Assembly (NCBI RefSeq): GCF_900130015.1
Contig: NZ_FQXS01000010.1
Location: 62,001-126,000 of the forward strand
Length of the DNA stretch: 64,000 nucleotides
Reading direction: 5' to 3'
Source: Desulfofustis glycolicus DSM 9705
Lineage (GTDB): Bacteria; Desulfobacterota; Desulfobulbia; Desulfobulbales; Desulfocapsaceae
Shown: positions 18,692 to 27,178 of the stretch, in pieces
Position numbering within the stretch: position 1 is the stretch's first letter
Layout: each line of letters starts with the position of its first letter
The notes under the pieces: model-generated
What the model saw: only the letters and a program-made list of their open reading frames with translations
Databases searched by the model: none
Told to the model about the DNA's origin: nothing
Position numbers and translations under genes: made by a program

Positions 18692-19330
18692 GGTTGTCGC
18701 TCCTTGTTCGTTTTTGGGAGGCTTGAAAATTTCGAAATTTCGTTCAAGATTTCCTTTTGTTTCTCGAGTCGCCCTGCTTATCGAAAAGAAGCCGGGCCAG
18801 CCGGTCAAATACACGCCGTTTTCGGGCGGTTCGGCGACGGTAACCGTTGTGCTGCAAACACTGCCACCGGTCGCCAAAACCGGGTGTCCCCGGCGGGAAA
18901 AGGGACCTCGCCGGGGGTGTGGAACAAGCGTACACGAGGCTGTCGGCAGGCCCGCTACTGGACCGACCGGACCTGTCCGGGAACTATCTCAGGCCTCGGC
19001 CGCAAGCGGCGAAACCTTGAGTCGTGCTGAGGCGTTTCGAATCGAAGAAGACGACGGCAAGCGACCAGGTACCGGCACCATCATCTCCGTGCCGCCGGTT
19101 GGCAGAACCCGGTGTCCGGTTAACGCAGGGGGAGATAACCGGATATGGTGCCCATGGGGTACTGCGAAACAGTAATAACCTAGCTTATATATCAATTTTC
19201 CTTATCATGCATTTAAGTATTGCTCAAGGAAAAAATGTCCTGCCGGAAGTCGCCGCATCACTTTTCCAGGTCTCTCTTGTGTTGAAATATTGAGCGGTTC
19301 CCGATGCTGACCGACACCCGGGCGATTGAG
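18692..19330. other. Intergenic region upstream of acs
   Basis: Nearly 640 bp without a convincing gene. It contains the partial repeat copy at 18716-18750, a GC-rich hairpin at 18888-18916 (CCCCGGCG / CGCCGGGG), and an AT-rich stretch at 19180-19240. Open frames here have poor codon structure and no ribosome sites. It should hold the acs promoter and possibly a long leader. Confidence 0.4.
18716..18750 (+). repeat. Partial copy (left 35 bp) of the 143-bp interspersed repeat
   Basis: The 35 bp closely match the left end of the full copies at 24969-25111 and 29271-29413 and contain the same small palindrome (CTTGAA ... TTCAAG). Similarity stops at 18750. It lies 25 bp upstream of the acs start, on the side facing the gene. 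Confidence 0.65.
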
Positions 19331-21211
19331 TCAGAGAGTGCCGGTAAAGTCGAAATTGAGTTTCTGCTGAAATTTTTCGATCCGTTTGAAGGCGCTTTTC
19401 AGCATAGCCCGGTCGAGATAGGAGAGGTGTTCCGGATTGATATAATTGTCCGGCTGCTGCTGTTCATCGATGATTACCGTAATTTGACGAAGAAATCTGA
19501 GCCGCATGAGATAATTGTAGGTCTGCACCAGATCGCGGTAGTCTTTGTCGGAAAAAACGCGCATCTTGTGCAACCGAAATAGCCGTCTGAGCGTGTTGTT
19601 GTCGGCGATCTTGTTTTTCAATGCGTAGATACGGGCAAAATCGATAATCGGCAGGATGGCCAGCTTGATATCGAAACAGCCCTTGTGAGCGCCTTTTTTC
19701 TCGACCAGCAGTTTTCCGAAAAAATTTACCGGCGGTTTGAAAAAGAGCGTGTTCTCCGTCAGGTTTCTGAGGAACCCCGGCCAGCGATCGATCGATCCGA
19801 GCAGGTTCTCTTTGAGTTTGTCGGCCAGCGCTACCTCGCCCCAGATCCCGCGAAAATCGAAAAATATGCTTGAGTGGAGCAGGTCCTGCGGGTTGGCCGT
19901 ACGGATCCAGGACCGAAAGTAGTGCTGCCAGACCGACATCGGCTGGCACCATTTCGGGTTTTTCGCCATGTTATCGCCGGTGCAGAGCCGGTAACCAGCA
20001 CGATCGAGTTGGTTGCAGACCCGTTCGGCAAGGCGGTTAAAATAGTCTTCAGCCGCGGCGGCCGCGGCTTGGTCCTGCTGATCCTGATAAACGATGGCGT
20101 TGTCCTGGTCCGAGATGAACGTCTGTTCCTCGCGGCCTTCCGAACCCATGATCATGAAGGCGAACTGACAGGGCGGCGGCCCGAGTTCATCGATGGCGAA
20201 GCTGATGGTCTTGTCGATGATGGCATCGGAGAAGGCGGTGATCAGTTTGGTGATATACTCGGTGCTGGCCCCGTTCTGGATCGGCGTCAGCAGCATTCTG
20301 GTCAGCCGGGCATGAATGTTTTCCAGCTGTCTGATGTTTTTTGCCGCCTTGACGGTTTTGATCAGCAGATACGTCGATTTGGTCTGGGCTACTATAAGGT
20401 CCTTTTCGGTTATAATACCGGTAACATCTCGCTGTTGGTCGAGAAGCATCAGATGACGGACATCCTGGTCGATCATTTCCAGAAACGCTTCATAGACCAG
20501 GGACTGGTCACTGATGCTGATGACCGGCGACGACATGATCGCCCCGACCGGGCCGGACAGGTCCAGTTGTCTGGCAACCGCCTTTTTCCGCAGATCGGCG
20601 TCGGTGAGGATGCCGGCAATCCGTTCGTCATCCCGTACGAGCAGGGCGCTGCTGTTGGATTCGGCCATCGTACGGGCGGCCTGGCTGATCGGGGTGTCGG
20701 CACTGCAGGAGGCTACGGCGGCTCGGTACATCGCGGCGATCGGTTGGTTGAAAAAGGGCAGGTTGAGCTCCTTGTCCTTGACCTGGCGGGAGATGATGCC
20801 GGCATAGGTCCGGTTGATCATGCTCTTGCCGAAGGCGTTGGTAAAAAATTCGGTAAAGGCGTCGCTCTTTTCGCACAAGGAAAGGAAATGATTGGCATCC
20901 AGGGTGATCATCTCGGCGTCTTCTTCGATCCGCAGGGTTTTCGTGGCAATTCCCTCGTTGAGCAGGATCGAGATGCCGCCGAAGCTGTCGCCCGGGTGCA
21001 AGTCCCGTTTCAGTGTCTCGCTGAAATTGAATTCGAAGAAAAACCGGGCGGCGCCGAAGGTCAGCACGCGAAACCGATCGACCGGGGTAATTTCCTGTGT
21101 CAGCAGGACTGTTTTCTTCGGCGCGGCCTCGCGGTAGAGGTGCTCGGCAACGGCGGCGAATTCGTCTTCGGACAGCAAGCAGTAGGGCTTGTAGCGATAG
21201 GCTTCTTCCAT
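19331..21211 (-). CDS. cNMP-binding / CBS / DUF294 nucleotidyltransferase-like signalling protein
   Basis: The 626-residue protein has a cyclic-nucleotide-binding-like barrel (residues about 15-140, HPGDSFGGISILLNEG), two CBS domains (about 165-290, ending VTGIITEKDLIV) that usually bind adenine nucleotides, a DUF294 nucleotidyltransferase-like domain with GSEGREEQTFISDQDNA near residue 355, and a C-terminal helical DUF294_C domain. The G-S and D-x-D pattern of nucleotidyltransferases is present. Homologues are neighbours of acetate symporters and Acs, where they are thought to sense energy or carbon state. Start ATG 21211 with GAGG upstream. The gene follows the exonuclease-sensor gene by 36 bp, so the two are co-transcribed. 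Confidence 0.9.
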   Translation of the reverse strand: MEEAYRYKPYCLLSEDEFAAVAEHLYREAAPKKTVLLTQEITPVDRFRVLTFGAARFFFEFNFSETLKRDLHPGDSFGGISILLNEGIATKTLRIEEDAEMITLDANHFLSLCEKSDAFTEFFTNAFGKSMINRTYAGIISRQVKDKELNLPFFNQPIAAMYRAAVASCSADTPISQAARTMAESNSSALLVRDDERIAGILTDADLRKKAVARQLDLSGPVGAIMSSPVISISDQSLVYEAFLEMIDQDVRHLMLLDQQRDVTGIITEKDLIVAQTKSTYLLIKTVKAAKNIRQLENIHARLTRMLLTPIQNGASTEYITKLITAFSDAIIDKTISFAIDELGPPPCQFAFMIMGSEGREEQTFISDQDNAIVYQDQQDQAAAAAAEDYFNRLAERVCNQLDRAGYRLCTGDNMAKNPKWCQPMSVWQHYFRSWIRTANPQDLLHSSIFFDFRGIWGEVALADKLKENLLGSIDRWPGFLRNLTENTLFFKPPVNFFGKLLVEKKGAHKGCFDIKLAILPIIDFARIYALKNKIADNNTLRRLFRLHKMRVFSDKDYRDLVQTYNYLMRLRFLRQITVIIDEQQQPDNYINPEHLSYLDRAMLKSAFKRIEKFQQKLNFDFTGTL

Positions 21212-21247
21212 GAACGACCTCGTTGGTTGCCGGTGAAAAACCGTGGA

Positions 21248-23356
21248 TCAGTAACGTATCCTCCGGAAGTAGATACGTTTCGACGCCGCAATCGCATCTT
21301 CCAGTGTGATAATGCCCTTGCTCTGCAGAATCGGAATCAGTCGCAGAAATATTTCCGCCGTAGCGATCGCGTCTCCCAGGGCGGTATGGCGACCGACGAT
21401 GGTGACGCCGTAGCGCTTGGAAAGGCTCTGCAGGTCGTGCTGCTTGTGGACCGGATGCAGGGCGGCCGAGAGGAGCAGAGTGTCGAGGGCCAGGTTGTTG
21501 ACGGAAATCCCGCACCGCTGTTCCGCACGCTTGAGGATCTTCAAGTCGAAGCTGACATCGTGGCCGATCAGCACCGTGTCTGCGAGGTAGTGGTGAAAGG
21601 CCGGCAAGACCGTGTCGATGGACGGTTGATCGGCAACCATTGATTGGTCGATACCATGGATTTTGTATGACTCGAAGGGGATATCGCGGCCCGGGTTGAC
21701 CAGTTGTTCGAAACGATCCTGATAGACGATCCGGTTCTTAACGATCCGCACCGCCCCGAGGGCAACGATATCGTCGCTGCCGGGATCGAGGCCGGTGGTC
21801 TCGGTGTCGATGACACTGAAGGTCAGGGAGCTGAGGGCGGCATTGAGCAGGTCCTGGTTGTCGGTGTCACCCTCGAAGAGATTAAAGTCGTAATACTCCG
21901 GTCGGGAACCGGTGATGACCGGCGACTGGTATTCCGTAGTCCGGGCAAGGGCCGGCGCCGCCCGGGCGGTGATTCGCAGCTGTCGGCAGGTATGGTCCGG
22001 GGCGGGGAGCGGCTGTAGGACGGCTTTGTTCTGTCTGAGCACGTAGCTCAATCGGGGCAGGCTGCTGCTTTTCTTATCGAGAAGCTGCCTGATGCGCTCG
22101 CAGCTGATCGGCAGTGCCTCCCAGGACAACACGAAGACGACGTCGCCGGCCGCCGATGAGACCTGCAGCCCGAACTCGTCGGTGTTGCCCAGCGCCGCCA
22201 GGTGTTCGAGCAGCAGCACGAAAGCGGCGGCAAAGGAGTAGGTGTCACCGAGCATCCTGGTCTGCCGGTCGAACGGGGCGACATTGAGTCTGATGTTTTT
22301 TTCGCTGCCGGCACTCTTCTGGATCAGGAAGAGCAACCGTTCGATATCGAGACGGCCGAGCGGCATCGTCTCAAAGGCTGCATCGACGATGGCGGCGGAG
22401 GTGATCTCGAATTCGTCGCGAATGACGGCAAGCCGGTTTCGGATCCGGTTCGGCAGCGCGCTTTCGTCTCCAGTTGCCGGAAACTCGAGCTCGATCCGGC
22501 CCAGTTCGGTATGCAGAGCCTGGCGAAAGGAAATCAGCTGTTCACTGATCGCCTCATAGCGATCCAGGGTTTCGGAGAGGTGCTGCAGGCTCAGCACGAA
22601 CCCGGTGATGGCCTGGTGCTCGTCAAGAACCGGAATGGTTTCAACCAGGCAGAGCGTCTCGTCCCCGAGCTGGCTGACGAAATAGGAGGCGATCTTTGTC
22701 TTGCCGCCGACTAGCCGTTCCTGGATCTCTTCGAGGGCTCGGCCGATCAGCCCACGGTCGACAAGGTGGAAGATCGATCGTCCGAGGCCGAGGAAATACT
22801 CGGATGATTCTTGCCTTCGCGTGCGTGCAAAGAGTTGTTTGGCCTGGGAATTGAAAAGCAGAATCCGTCCGTAACTATTGCAGATAATGATGCCCAAAGG
22901 CAGTTCTGCCATGATCGCGGCCAGCAGGTTACGGTCCTTTTCCGTCTCTTCCCGCGCGGAGCCGATCTCTTCCGCGATATGGTCGTTGAGGTATTCATAG
23001 CGTTTGGCAAAATCGTTGATCGCTTCGGCCAGATCCATGACGTCCTGGTTTCCCTGCAGCTCGAGGCGATGGGCCGGGTTAGTCTGGTAGATAACCGGAA
23101 TCTCAGCTGGAATTCGTTTGAGAGGGAGGTAAAACCTGGTGTAGCAGACTTCGAAGATCACCCAGAGAGCCACCGGCACAATGGTAATCAGGGCCAGCAG
23201 ATAATAGGCGTGGTCAAAAGCGATGGTCTGCATCTGACGGATCTGGCCTGGTTCAAGTTGGTGCCAGATCAGCAGCAATACCGTAAAGACAAAGACCAGC
23301 GTCGCCGCCAAGGCCAGGAAAACCAGTTTCCAGAAGAAGGTCCTCGTCTTTTTCAT
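21248..23356 (-). CDS. Membrane PAS sensor fused to a DnaQ-type 3'-5' exonuclease
   Basis: Two transmembrane helices (residues 8-30 and 50-72) flank a very short loop. A PAS domain follows (about 140-265, MAELPLGIIICNSYGRILLF), then a region of about 200 residues shaped like the dimerisation and ATPase domains of a histidine kinase but lacking a recognisable phospho-His and N box. Residues about 515-690 are a full DEDDh exonuclease: IDTETTGLDPG, HGID, IGHDVSFDLK and RHTALGDA with catalytic D, E, D, H and D all present. The family partner of DUF294 proteins in acetate clusters has this exonuclease; its substrate is unknown and need not be DNA. The degenerate kinase core is the odd part. Confidence 0.88.
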   Translation of the reverse strand: MKKTRTFFWKLVFLALAATLVFVFTVLLLIWHQLEPGQIRQMQTIAFDHAYYLLALITIVPVALWVIFEVCYTRFYLPLKRIPAEIPVIYQTNPAHRLELQGNQDVMDLAEAINDFAKRYEYLNDHIAEEIGSAREETEKDRNLLAAIMAELPLGIIICNSYGRILLFNSQAKQLFARTRRQESSEYFLGLGRSIFHLVDRGLIGRALEEIQERLVGGKTKIASYFVSQLGDETLCLVETIPVLDEHQAITGFVLSLQHLSETLDRYEAISEQLISFRQALHTELGRIELEFPATGDESALPNRIRNRLAVIRDEFEITSAAIVDAAFETMPLGRLDIERLLFLIQKSAGSEKNIRLNVAPFDRQTRMLGDTYSFAAAFVLLLEHLAALGNTDEFGLQVSSAAGDVVFVLSWEALPISCERIRQLLDKKSSSLPRLSYVLRQNKAVLQPLPAPDHTCRQLRITARAAPALARTTEYQSPVITGSRPEYYDFNLFEGDTDNQDLLNAALSSLTFSVIDTETTGLDPGSDDIVALGAVRIVKNRIVYQDRFEQLVNPGRDIPFESYKIHGIDQSMVADQPSIDTVLPAFHHYLADTVLIGHDVSFDLKILKRAEQRCGISVNNLALDTLLLSAALHPVHKQHDLQSLSKRYGVTIVGRHTALGDAIATAEIFLRLIPILQSKGIITLEDAIAASKRIYFRRIRY

Positions 23357-23673
23357 GACGGTATGTCCGTGACAGGTGATGAGCTGATCCGTGCATGCCG
23401 ATCAAGATCGCGTGATGATATGTCTATCATAGTGTAAAGCAACGTTTCCGACAAGGTAGGAGAGCTGCCGGCAGGATACCATGCCCCGGTCCTGTTTGCC
23501 GGATGCCGGGAACTCCTTACTAAACAGGCGAAGAGCGCTTATAGTGTGACAATGATACTACATTGTGCCGCTCTCGGACCGACTACCGACAGCTGTGAGA
23601 TGACGTGTCCGGCCATCGCCGCTACTCCGGCCTCCCCGGGTGGACACAAAAACCTCAGTTCCGGAGGACTGCC
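23357..23673. other. Divergent intergenic region with a small palindrome
   Basis: The 317 bp between the exonuclease-sensor and aminotransferase genes carry an inverted repeat at 23549-23566 (ACAATG-6 nt-CATTGT), placed for a regulator of one or both genes. Nothing else is clear. Confidence 0.35.
23549..23566. promoter_or_regulatory. Possible operator palindrome
   Basis: ACAATG and CATTGT are separated by 6 bases, 108 bp before the aminotransferase start. The identity of any binding protein is unknown. Confidence 0.3.
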
Positions 23674-24963
23674 GTGACTGCCCCCGTTTCCTTGATCGAC
23701 AAACACATCAGCCCCAACCTGGCCGGCCTATCGACGTCTGCGACCATTGCCATTGCCCAGCAGTGCCGGCAACTGGCCGGCGAAGGGCGGCAGGTCTTCC
23801 GGCTCGGTCTTGGCCAGTCACCGTTTCCGGTGCCCGATTCGGTGGTCAGGGCCCTGCAGGACAACGCCCACCAGAAAGATTATCTGCCGGTAAAGGGACT
23901 GCCGGAGCTGCGGCAGACCCTGGTGGAGCATCATCGCCGCTCGTTTGACCTCGACTGCGGCCGGGAGAACATTATCGTCGGGCCCGGTTCCAAAGAACTG
24001 ATGTTCATCCTGCAGCTGGTCTACGACGGTGAAATCCTGATCCCGATGCCGTCCTGGGTCTCCTACCTGCCTCAGGCGCGTATTGCCGGGCGGCGGGTCA
24101 ACGCCATCCAGACCGCTTTGGCCACCGGCTGGAAGATCACCCCGGATCTGCTGGAGGCGGTTTGCCGGCTTGACCCCAACCGGCCCAGGTTGTTGATCCT
24201 CAATTACCCGGCCAACCCGACCGGGCAGACCTATCGGCGCGACGAGTTGGAACCGCTGGTTCGAGTCTGTCGCAGATACCGGATTCTCGTTCTTTCAGAC
24301 GAGATCTACGGCAAAACCACCTACGATGATGATCATACCTCGCTGGTCGCACTGTACCCCGAAGGCACCATCTTCAGCAGCGGTCTGAGCAAGTGGTGCG
24401 GCGCCGGCGGCTGGCGGCTCGGCTTTTTCGTGGTACCCGAAGCGGCGGCCTGGCTCAGCGACGCCATGGCCACCGTGGCCAGCGAGACCTATACCTCGAC
24501 CAGTGCGCCGATCCAGTATGCGGCAATCGCCGCCTTCCAGCCCAATGTTGATCTGGATCGATATGTCGAGCGGTGCCGGGACATCCTCGGCGGTCTGGCC
24601 CGGGTCATCATGGATATGCTCGGTGTGCTCGAGATTGAGGTGTTGCCGCCGACCGGGGGGTTTTACGTTTTCCCCGATTTTGAACCGTACCGGCAGCGGC
24701 TGACTCGGCGAAACATCGGCGGCAGCAGGCAGCTCTGTCAACAGCTGCTCGCCGATACCGGCGTGGCTCTCCTGCCCGGTTGCGATTTCGGGCGTGACGA
24801 ACGGGAGCTCACGGCACGGCTGGCCTTTGTCGATTTTGACGGTGAGCAGGCGTTGGCCGCCTATCCGGACCAGGGCGTCGTTGATGAAGCTTTTATCGGA
24901 GAGAACTGCGGCAGGACTATCGAAGCGGTGCGCCGGGTCGTCGACTGGCTGGCCGATCTGTAA
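23674..24963 (+). CDS. Class I/II pyridoxal-phosphate aminotransferase
   Basis: A 429-residue fold-type I aminotransferase. Visible motifs: YLPVKGLPELRQTL, the N-P-T substrate motif LNYPANPTGQTYRRDEL, the D-x-x-Y pair VLSDEIYGKTTYDD, and the Schiff-base lysine in SSGLSKWCGAGGWRLGFF near residue 240, with the arginine that holds the substrate carboxylate absent from a fully standard C-terminal position. A GTG at 23674 with CGGAGG 6 bases upstream is the likely start; the frame upstream is short and unlike the family. Amino acid specificity cannot be told; aspartate or branched/aromatic substrates are possible. It is followed directly by a 143-bp repeat and the aacS gene. Confidence 0.88.
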   Translation: MTAPVSLIDKHISPNLAGLSTSATIAIAQQCRQLAGEGRQVFRLGLGQSPFPVPDSVVRALQDNAHQKDYLPVKGLPELRQTLVEHHRRSFDLDCGRENIIVGPGSKELMFILQLVYDGEILIPMPSWVSYLPQARIAGRRVNAIQTALATGWKITPDLLEAVCRLDPNRPRLLILNYPANPTGQTYRRDELEPLVRVCRRYRILVLSDEIYGKTTYDDDHTSLVALYPEGTIFSSGLSKWCGAGGWRLGFFVVPEAAAWLSDAMATVASETYTSTSAPIQYAAIAAFQPNVDLDRYVERCRDILGGLARVIMDMLGVLEIEVLPPTGGFYVFPDFEPYRQRLTRRNIGGSRQLCQQLLADTGVALLPGCDFGRDERELTARLAFVDFDGEQALAAYPDQGVVDEAFIGENCGRTIEAVRRVVDWLADL

Positions 24964-24968
24964 CATAA

Positions 24969-25111
24969 GGGGAGCTTGGAAAATTCGAAATTTCGTTCAA
25001 GATCGAGACGCGCATGGAGATTTTCCCGCAGGTATATATAAGATATTCCGAGTATAAAATTTGATTGCGCAATGATGAGGTTGGGTGGAATGGCAATTTT
25101 TCAACGTTCCC
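24969..25111 (+). repeat. 143-bp interspersed repeat with terminal inverted ends, copy 1
   Basis: The left end GGGGAGCTTGGAAAATTCG and the right end, read in reverse as GGGAACGTTGAAAAATTG, are imperfect inverted copies of each other. The same 143 bp recur in inverted orientation at 29271-29413 with about 84% identity by eye. Internal segments TTCGTTCAAGATC and TAAAATTTGATTGCGCAA are best conserved. It fills the space between the aminotransferase and aacS and ends 21 bp before the aacS start. It has the features of a non-autonomous MITE-like element or a structured regulatory repeat; no reading frame is present. Confidence 0.75.
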
Positions 25112-25132
25112 ATAAGCAGCAGGAGGCCTGAA

Positions 25133-27082
25133 ATGCAGGAGCCGACACTATTGTGGGTGCCGAGCCAAACCCGGGTCGAGCAGTCTTTACTGCACGCTTT
25201 CATGACCACGGTCGCACAGCGGACGGGCGTTGCCTGCCCGGATTATCGGTCGCTGTACCGATGGTCTATCAGCGATAGCCGGCAATTCTGGTCGTTGCTC
25301 TGGGAATTCTGCGAGGTGATCGGCGATAAGGGTGAACAGGTACTCATCGACGGCGATGACATGGTTCGGGCCCGCTGGTTTCCCGAGGCGCGGCTCAATT
25401 TTGCCGAAAACCTGCTGCGGCCCGGTCCGGACAAAACGGCCATTTTTTCCCGGATCGAAGGCGGCCCGATTCGGCGGCTCTCTTTTACCGAGTTGTATCG
25501 CCAGGTGGCGGCGGTTGCCGCCTGGCTCAGGCAGGCCGGCGTTGTTCGCGGCGACCGGGTTGCCGGGTATCTTCCCAATATTTCCGAAACCGTCGTGGCC
25601 ATGCTGGCCACAACCAGTATCGGCGCCGTCTGGACGTCGACATCACCCGATTTCGGTGCGGACAGCGTCATCGAACGCTTCGGCCAGACGTCCCCGAAAA
25701 TTCTTTTTGCCGGAGCCGTCTCCACCTACAACGGCAAATGGCACGACCATCGGGCCAGGATTGAAACGGTGACCGCCGCCATTGGTTCCATCGAGCGGAC
25801 CGTGATCGTCGGTGATGGTGAGAGCGGTGGGGCTCCAGACGGATCGATGCACGCCTGGCAGGATGTCGTCGCCACCGACCATGACGGAAACATCGACTTT
25901 GTCCGCTGCGGTTTCAACGATCCGCTCTACATCCTCTATTCCTCGGGGACCACCGGCAAGCCCAAGTGCATCGTTCACGGTATCGGCGGCACCCTGCTGC
26001 AGCATCTCAAGGAGCACCAGCTCCACTGCGATATCAGGTCCGGTGATCGCGTCTTTTATTTTACGACCTGTGGCTGGATGATGTGGAACTGGTTGGCCAG
26101 CGTGCTGGCCAGCCGGGCGGCACCGGTCCTCTACGACGGCTCGCCGCTCTATCCCGACGCTGGGGTCCTGTGGGACTATGCCGAACAGAGCCAGGCGAGC
26201 CTGTTTGGTACCTCGGCCAAGTATCTTGATCTGCTCAAAAAGCAACAGTTCGAGCCGATTCGCTCTTTCCCGCTGCCCGCACTGCGCACCGTCTGCTCGA
26301 CCGGTTCGGTGCTGGCGCCGGAGAGTTTCGATTACGTCTACCGCTCGATCAAACGGGATGTCTGCCTGGCCTCGATCTCCGGCGGGACCGATATCGTCTC
26401 CTGCTTTGTGCTCGGCTGTCCGCTGCTGCCGGTCTATCGCGGCGAGTGCCAATGCCGCGGGCTCGGCATGGCCGTCGAGGTCTTCGATGAGGCGGGCCAA
26501 CCGGTGATTGACGAGCAGGGCGAGTTGGTCTGTACCCAGCCGTTTCCGTCGCAGCCGCTCGGTTTCTGGGGGGATACGGACGGCAGCAGCTACCGCCGGG
26601 CCTATTTCGCCACCTACGACGGTATCTGGCATCACGGCGATTACATCACCCTGACCGGTCGCGGCACGGTGATTATCCACGGGCGTTCCGACACCACCCT
26701 CAATCCCGGCGGCGTACGCATCGGCACCGCGGAAATCTACCGTTGCGTCGAACAACTCGACGAGGTGTTGGAATGCATCGCCGTCGGTCAACAGTGGCAG
26801 GGGGACACCCGGATCGTTCTCTTCGTCGTACTGCGGCCGCCGCTGTCGCTGACCGAAGAGATATCCGGCAAGATTCGCCGGGCCGTGCGCGAGGGCTGCA
26901 GTCCGCGTCATGTACCGGCAAAAATCGTCCGGGTTGAAACGATCCCCCGGACCAAATCGGGCAAGATCGTCGAGACCGCAGTACGCGAGGTCATCCACCG
27001 GCGGCCGGTGCAAAATCTCGGCGCCCTGGCCAACCCCGAGGCCCTGGAGCAGTACCGGGATCGTCCGGAACTGCTCGAATGA
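25133..27082 (+). CDS. aacS: Acetoacetyl-CoA synthetase
   Basis: The 649-residue ATP-dependent ligase activates acetoacetate. It shows the AacS N-terminal domain (SRQFWSLLWEFCEVIGD), the phosphate loop LYSSGTTGKPKCIVHG, the family segment HLKEHQLHCDIRSGDRVFYF, ISGGTDIVSCFVLG, and the C-terminal catalytic lysine in RTKSGKIVETAV near residue 608. ATG 25133 has AGGAGG 6 bases upstream. It allows use of ketone bodies or intermediates of polyhydroxybutyrate turnover. It sits in the same window as acs, so two short-chain acid activations are present. Confidence 0.93.
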   Translation: MQEPTLLWVPSQTRVEQSLLHAFMTTVAQRTGVACPDYRSLYRWSISDSRQFWSLLWEFCEVIGDKGEQVLIDGDDMVRARWFPEARLNFAENLLRPGPDKTAIFSRIEGGPIRRLSFTELYRQVAAVAAWLRQAGVVRGDRVAGYLPNISETVVAMLATTSIGAVWTSTSPDFGADSVIERFGQTSPKILFAGAVSTYNGKWHDHRARIETVTAAIGSIERTVIVGDGESGGAPDGSMHAWQDVVATDHDGNIDFVRCGFNDPLYILYSSGTTGKPKCIVHGIGGTLLQHLKEHQLHCDIRSGDRVFYFTTCGWMMWNWLASVLASRAAPVLYDGSPLYPDAGVLWDYAEQSQASLFGTSAKYLDLLKKQQFEPIRSFPLPALRTVCSTGSVLAPESFDYVYRSIKRDVCLASISGGTDIVSCFVLGCPLLPVYRGECQCRGLGMAVEVFDEAGQPVIDEQGELVCTQPFPSQPLGFWGDTDGSSYRRAYFATYDGIWHHGDYITLTGRGTVIIHGRSDTTLNPGGVRIGTAEIYRCVEQLDEVLECIAVGQQWQGDTRIVLFVVLRPPLSLTEEISGKIRRAVREGCSPRHVPAKIVRVETIPRTKSGKIVETAVREVIHRRPVQNLGALANPEALEQYRDRPELLE

Positions 27083-27094
27083 GTATCTAAACCA

Positions 27095-27120
27095 CCGGCG
27101 GGACAGGTTTTAACCTGTCC
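27095..27120. terminator. Terminator-like hairpin 1 after aacS
   Basis: GGACAGGTT and AACCTGTCC form a palindrome after the aacS stop. It is repeated in degenerate form 42 bp downstream. There is no clean T run, so termination is inferred from its place between convergent genes. Confidence 0.5.
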
Positions 27121-27136
27121 TCCGCTGACTAAATGA

Positions 27137-27163
27137 ACGGTGGGACAGATTTATCACCTGTCT
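27137..27163. repeat. Second copy of the aacS downstream hairpin
   Basis: CGGTGGGACAGATTTATCAC with CTGTCT repeats the preceding unit (CGGCGGGACAGGTTTTAACC with TGTCC). The two units form a short tandem of hairpins between aacS and the convergent secreted-protein gene. Confidence 0.5.
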
Positions 27164-27178
27164 TCAGCCCTCTATCGG

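Noticed and set aside
18860-18885. TGGCAG ... TTTGC on the minus strand upstream of acs as a sigma-54 promoter
   Set aside because: The spacing between GG and GC is 8 or 11 bases, not 10, so it does not fit a -24/-12 promoter.
18989-19195. 68-residue minus-strand frame upstream of acs
   Set aside because: Low-complexity translation, no ribosome site; more likely promoter or leader DNA.
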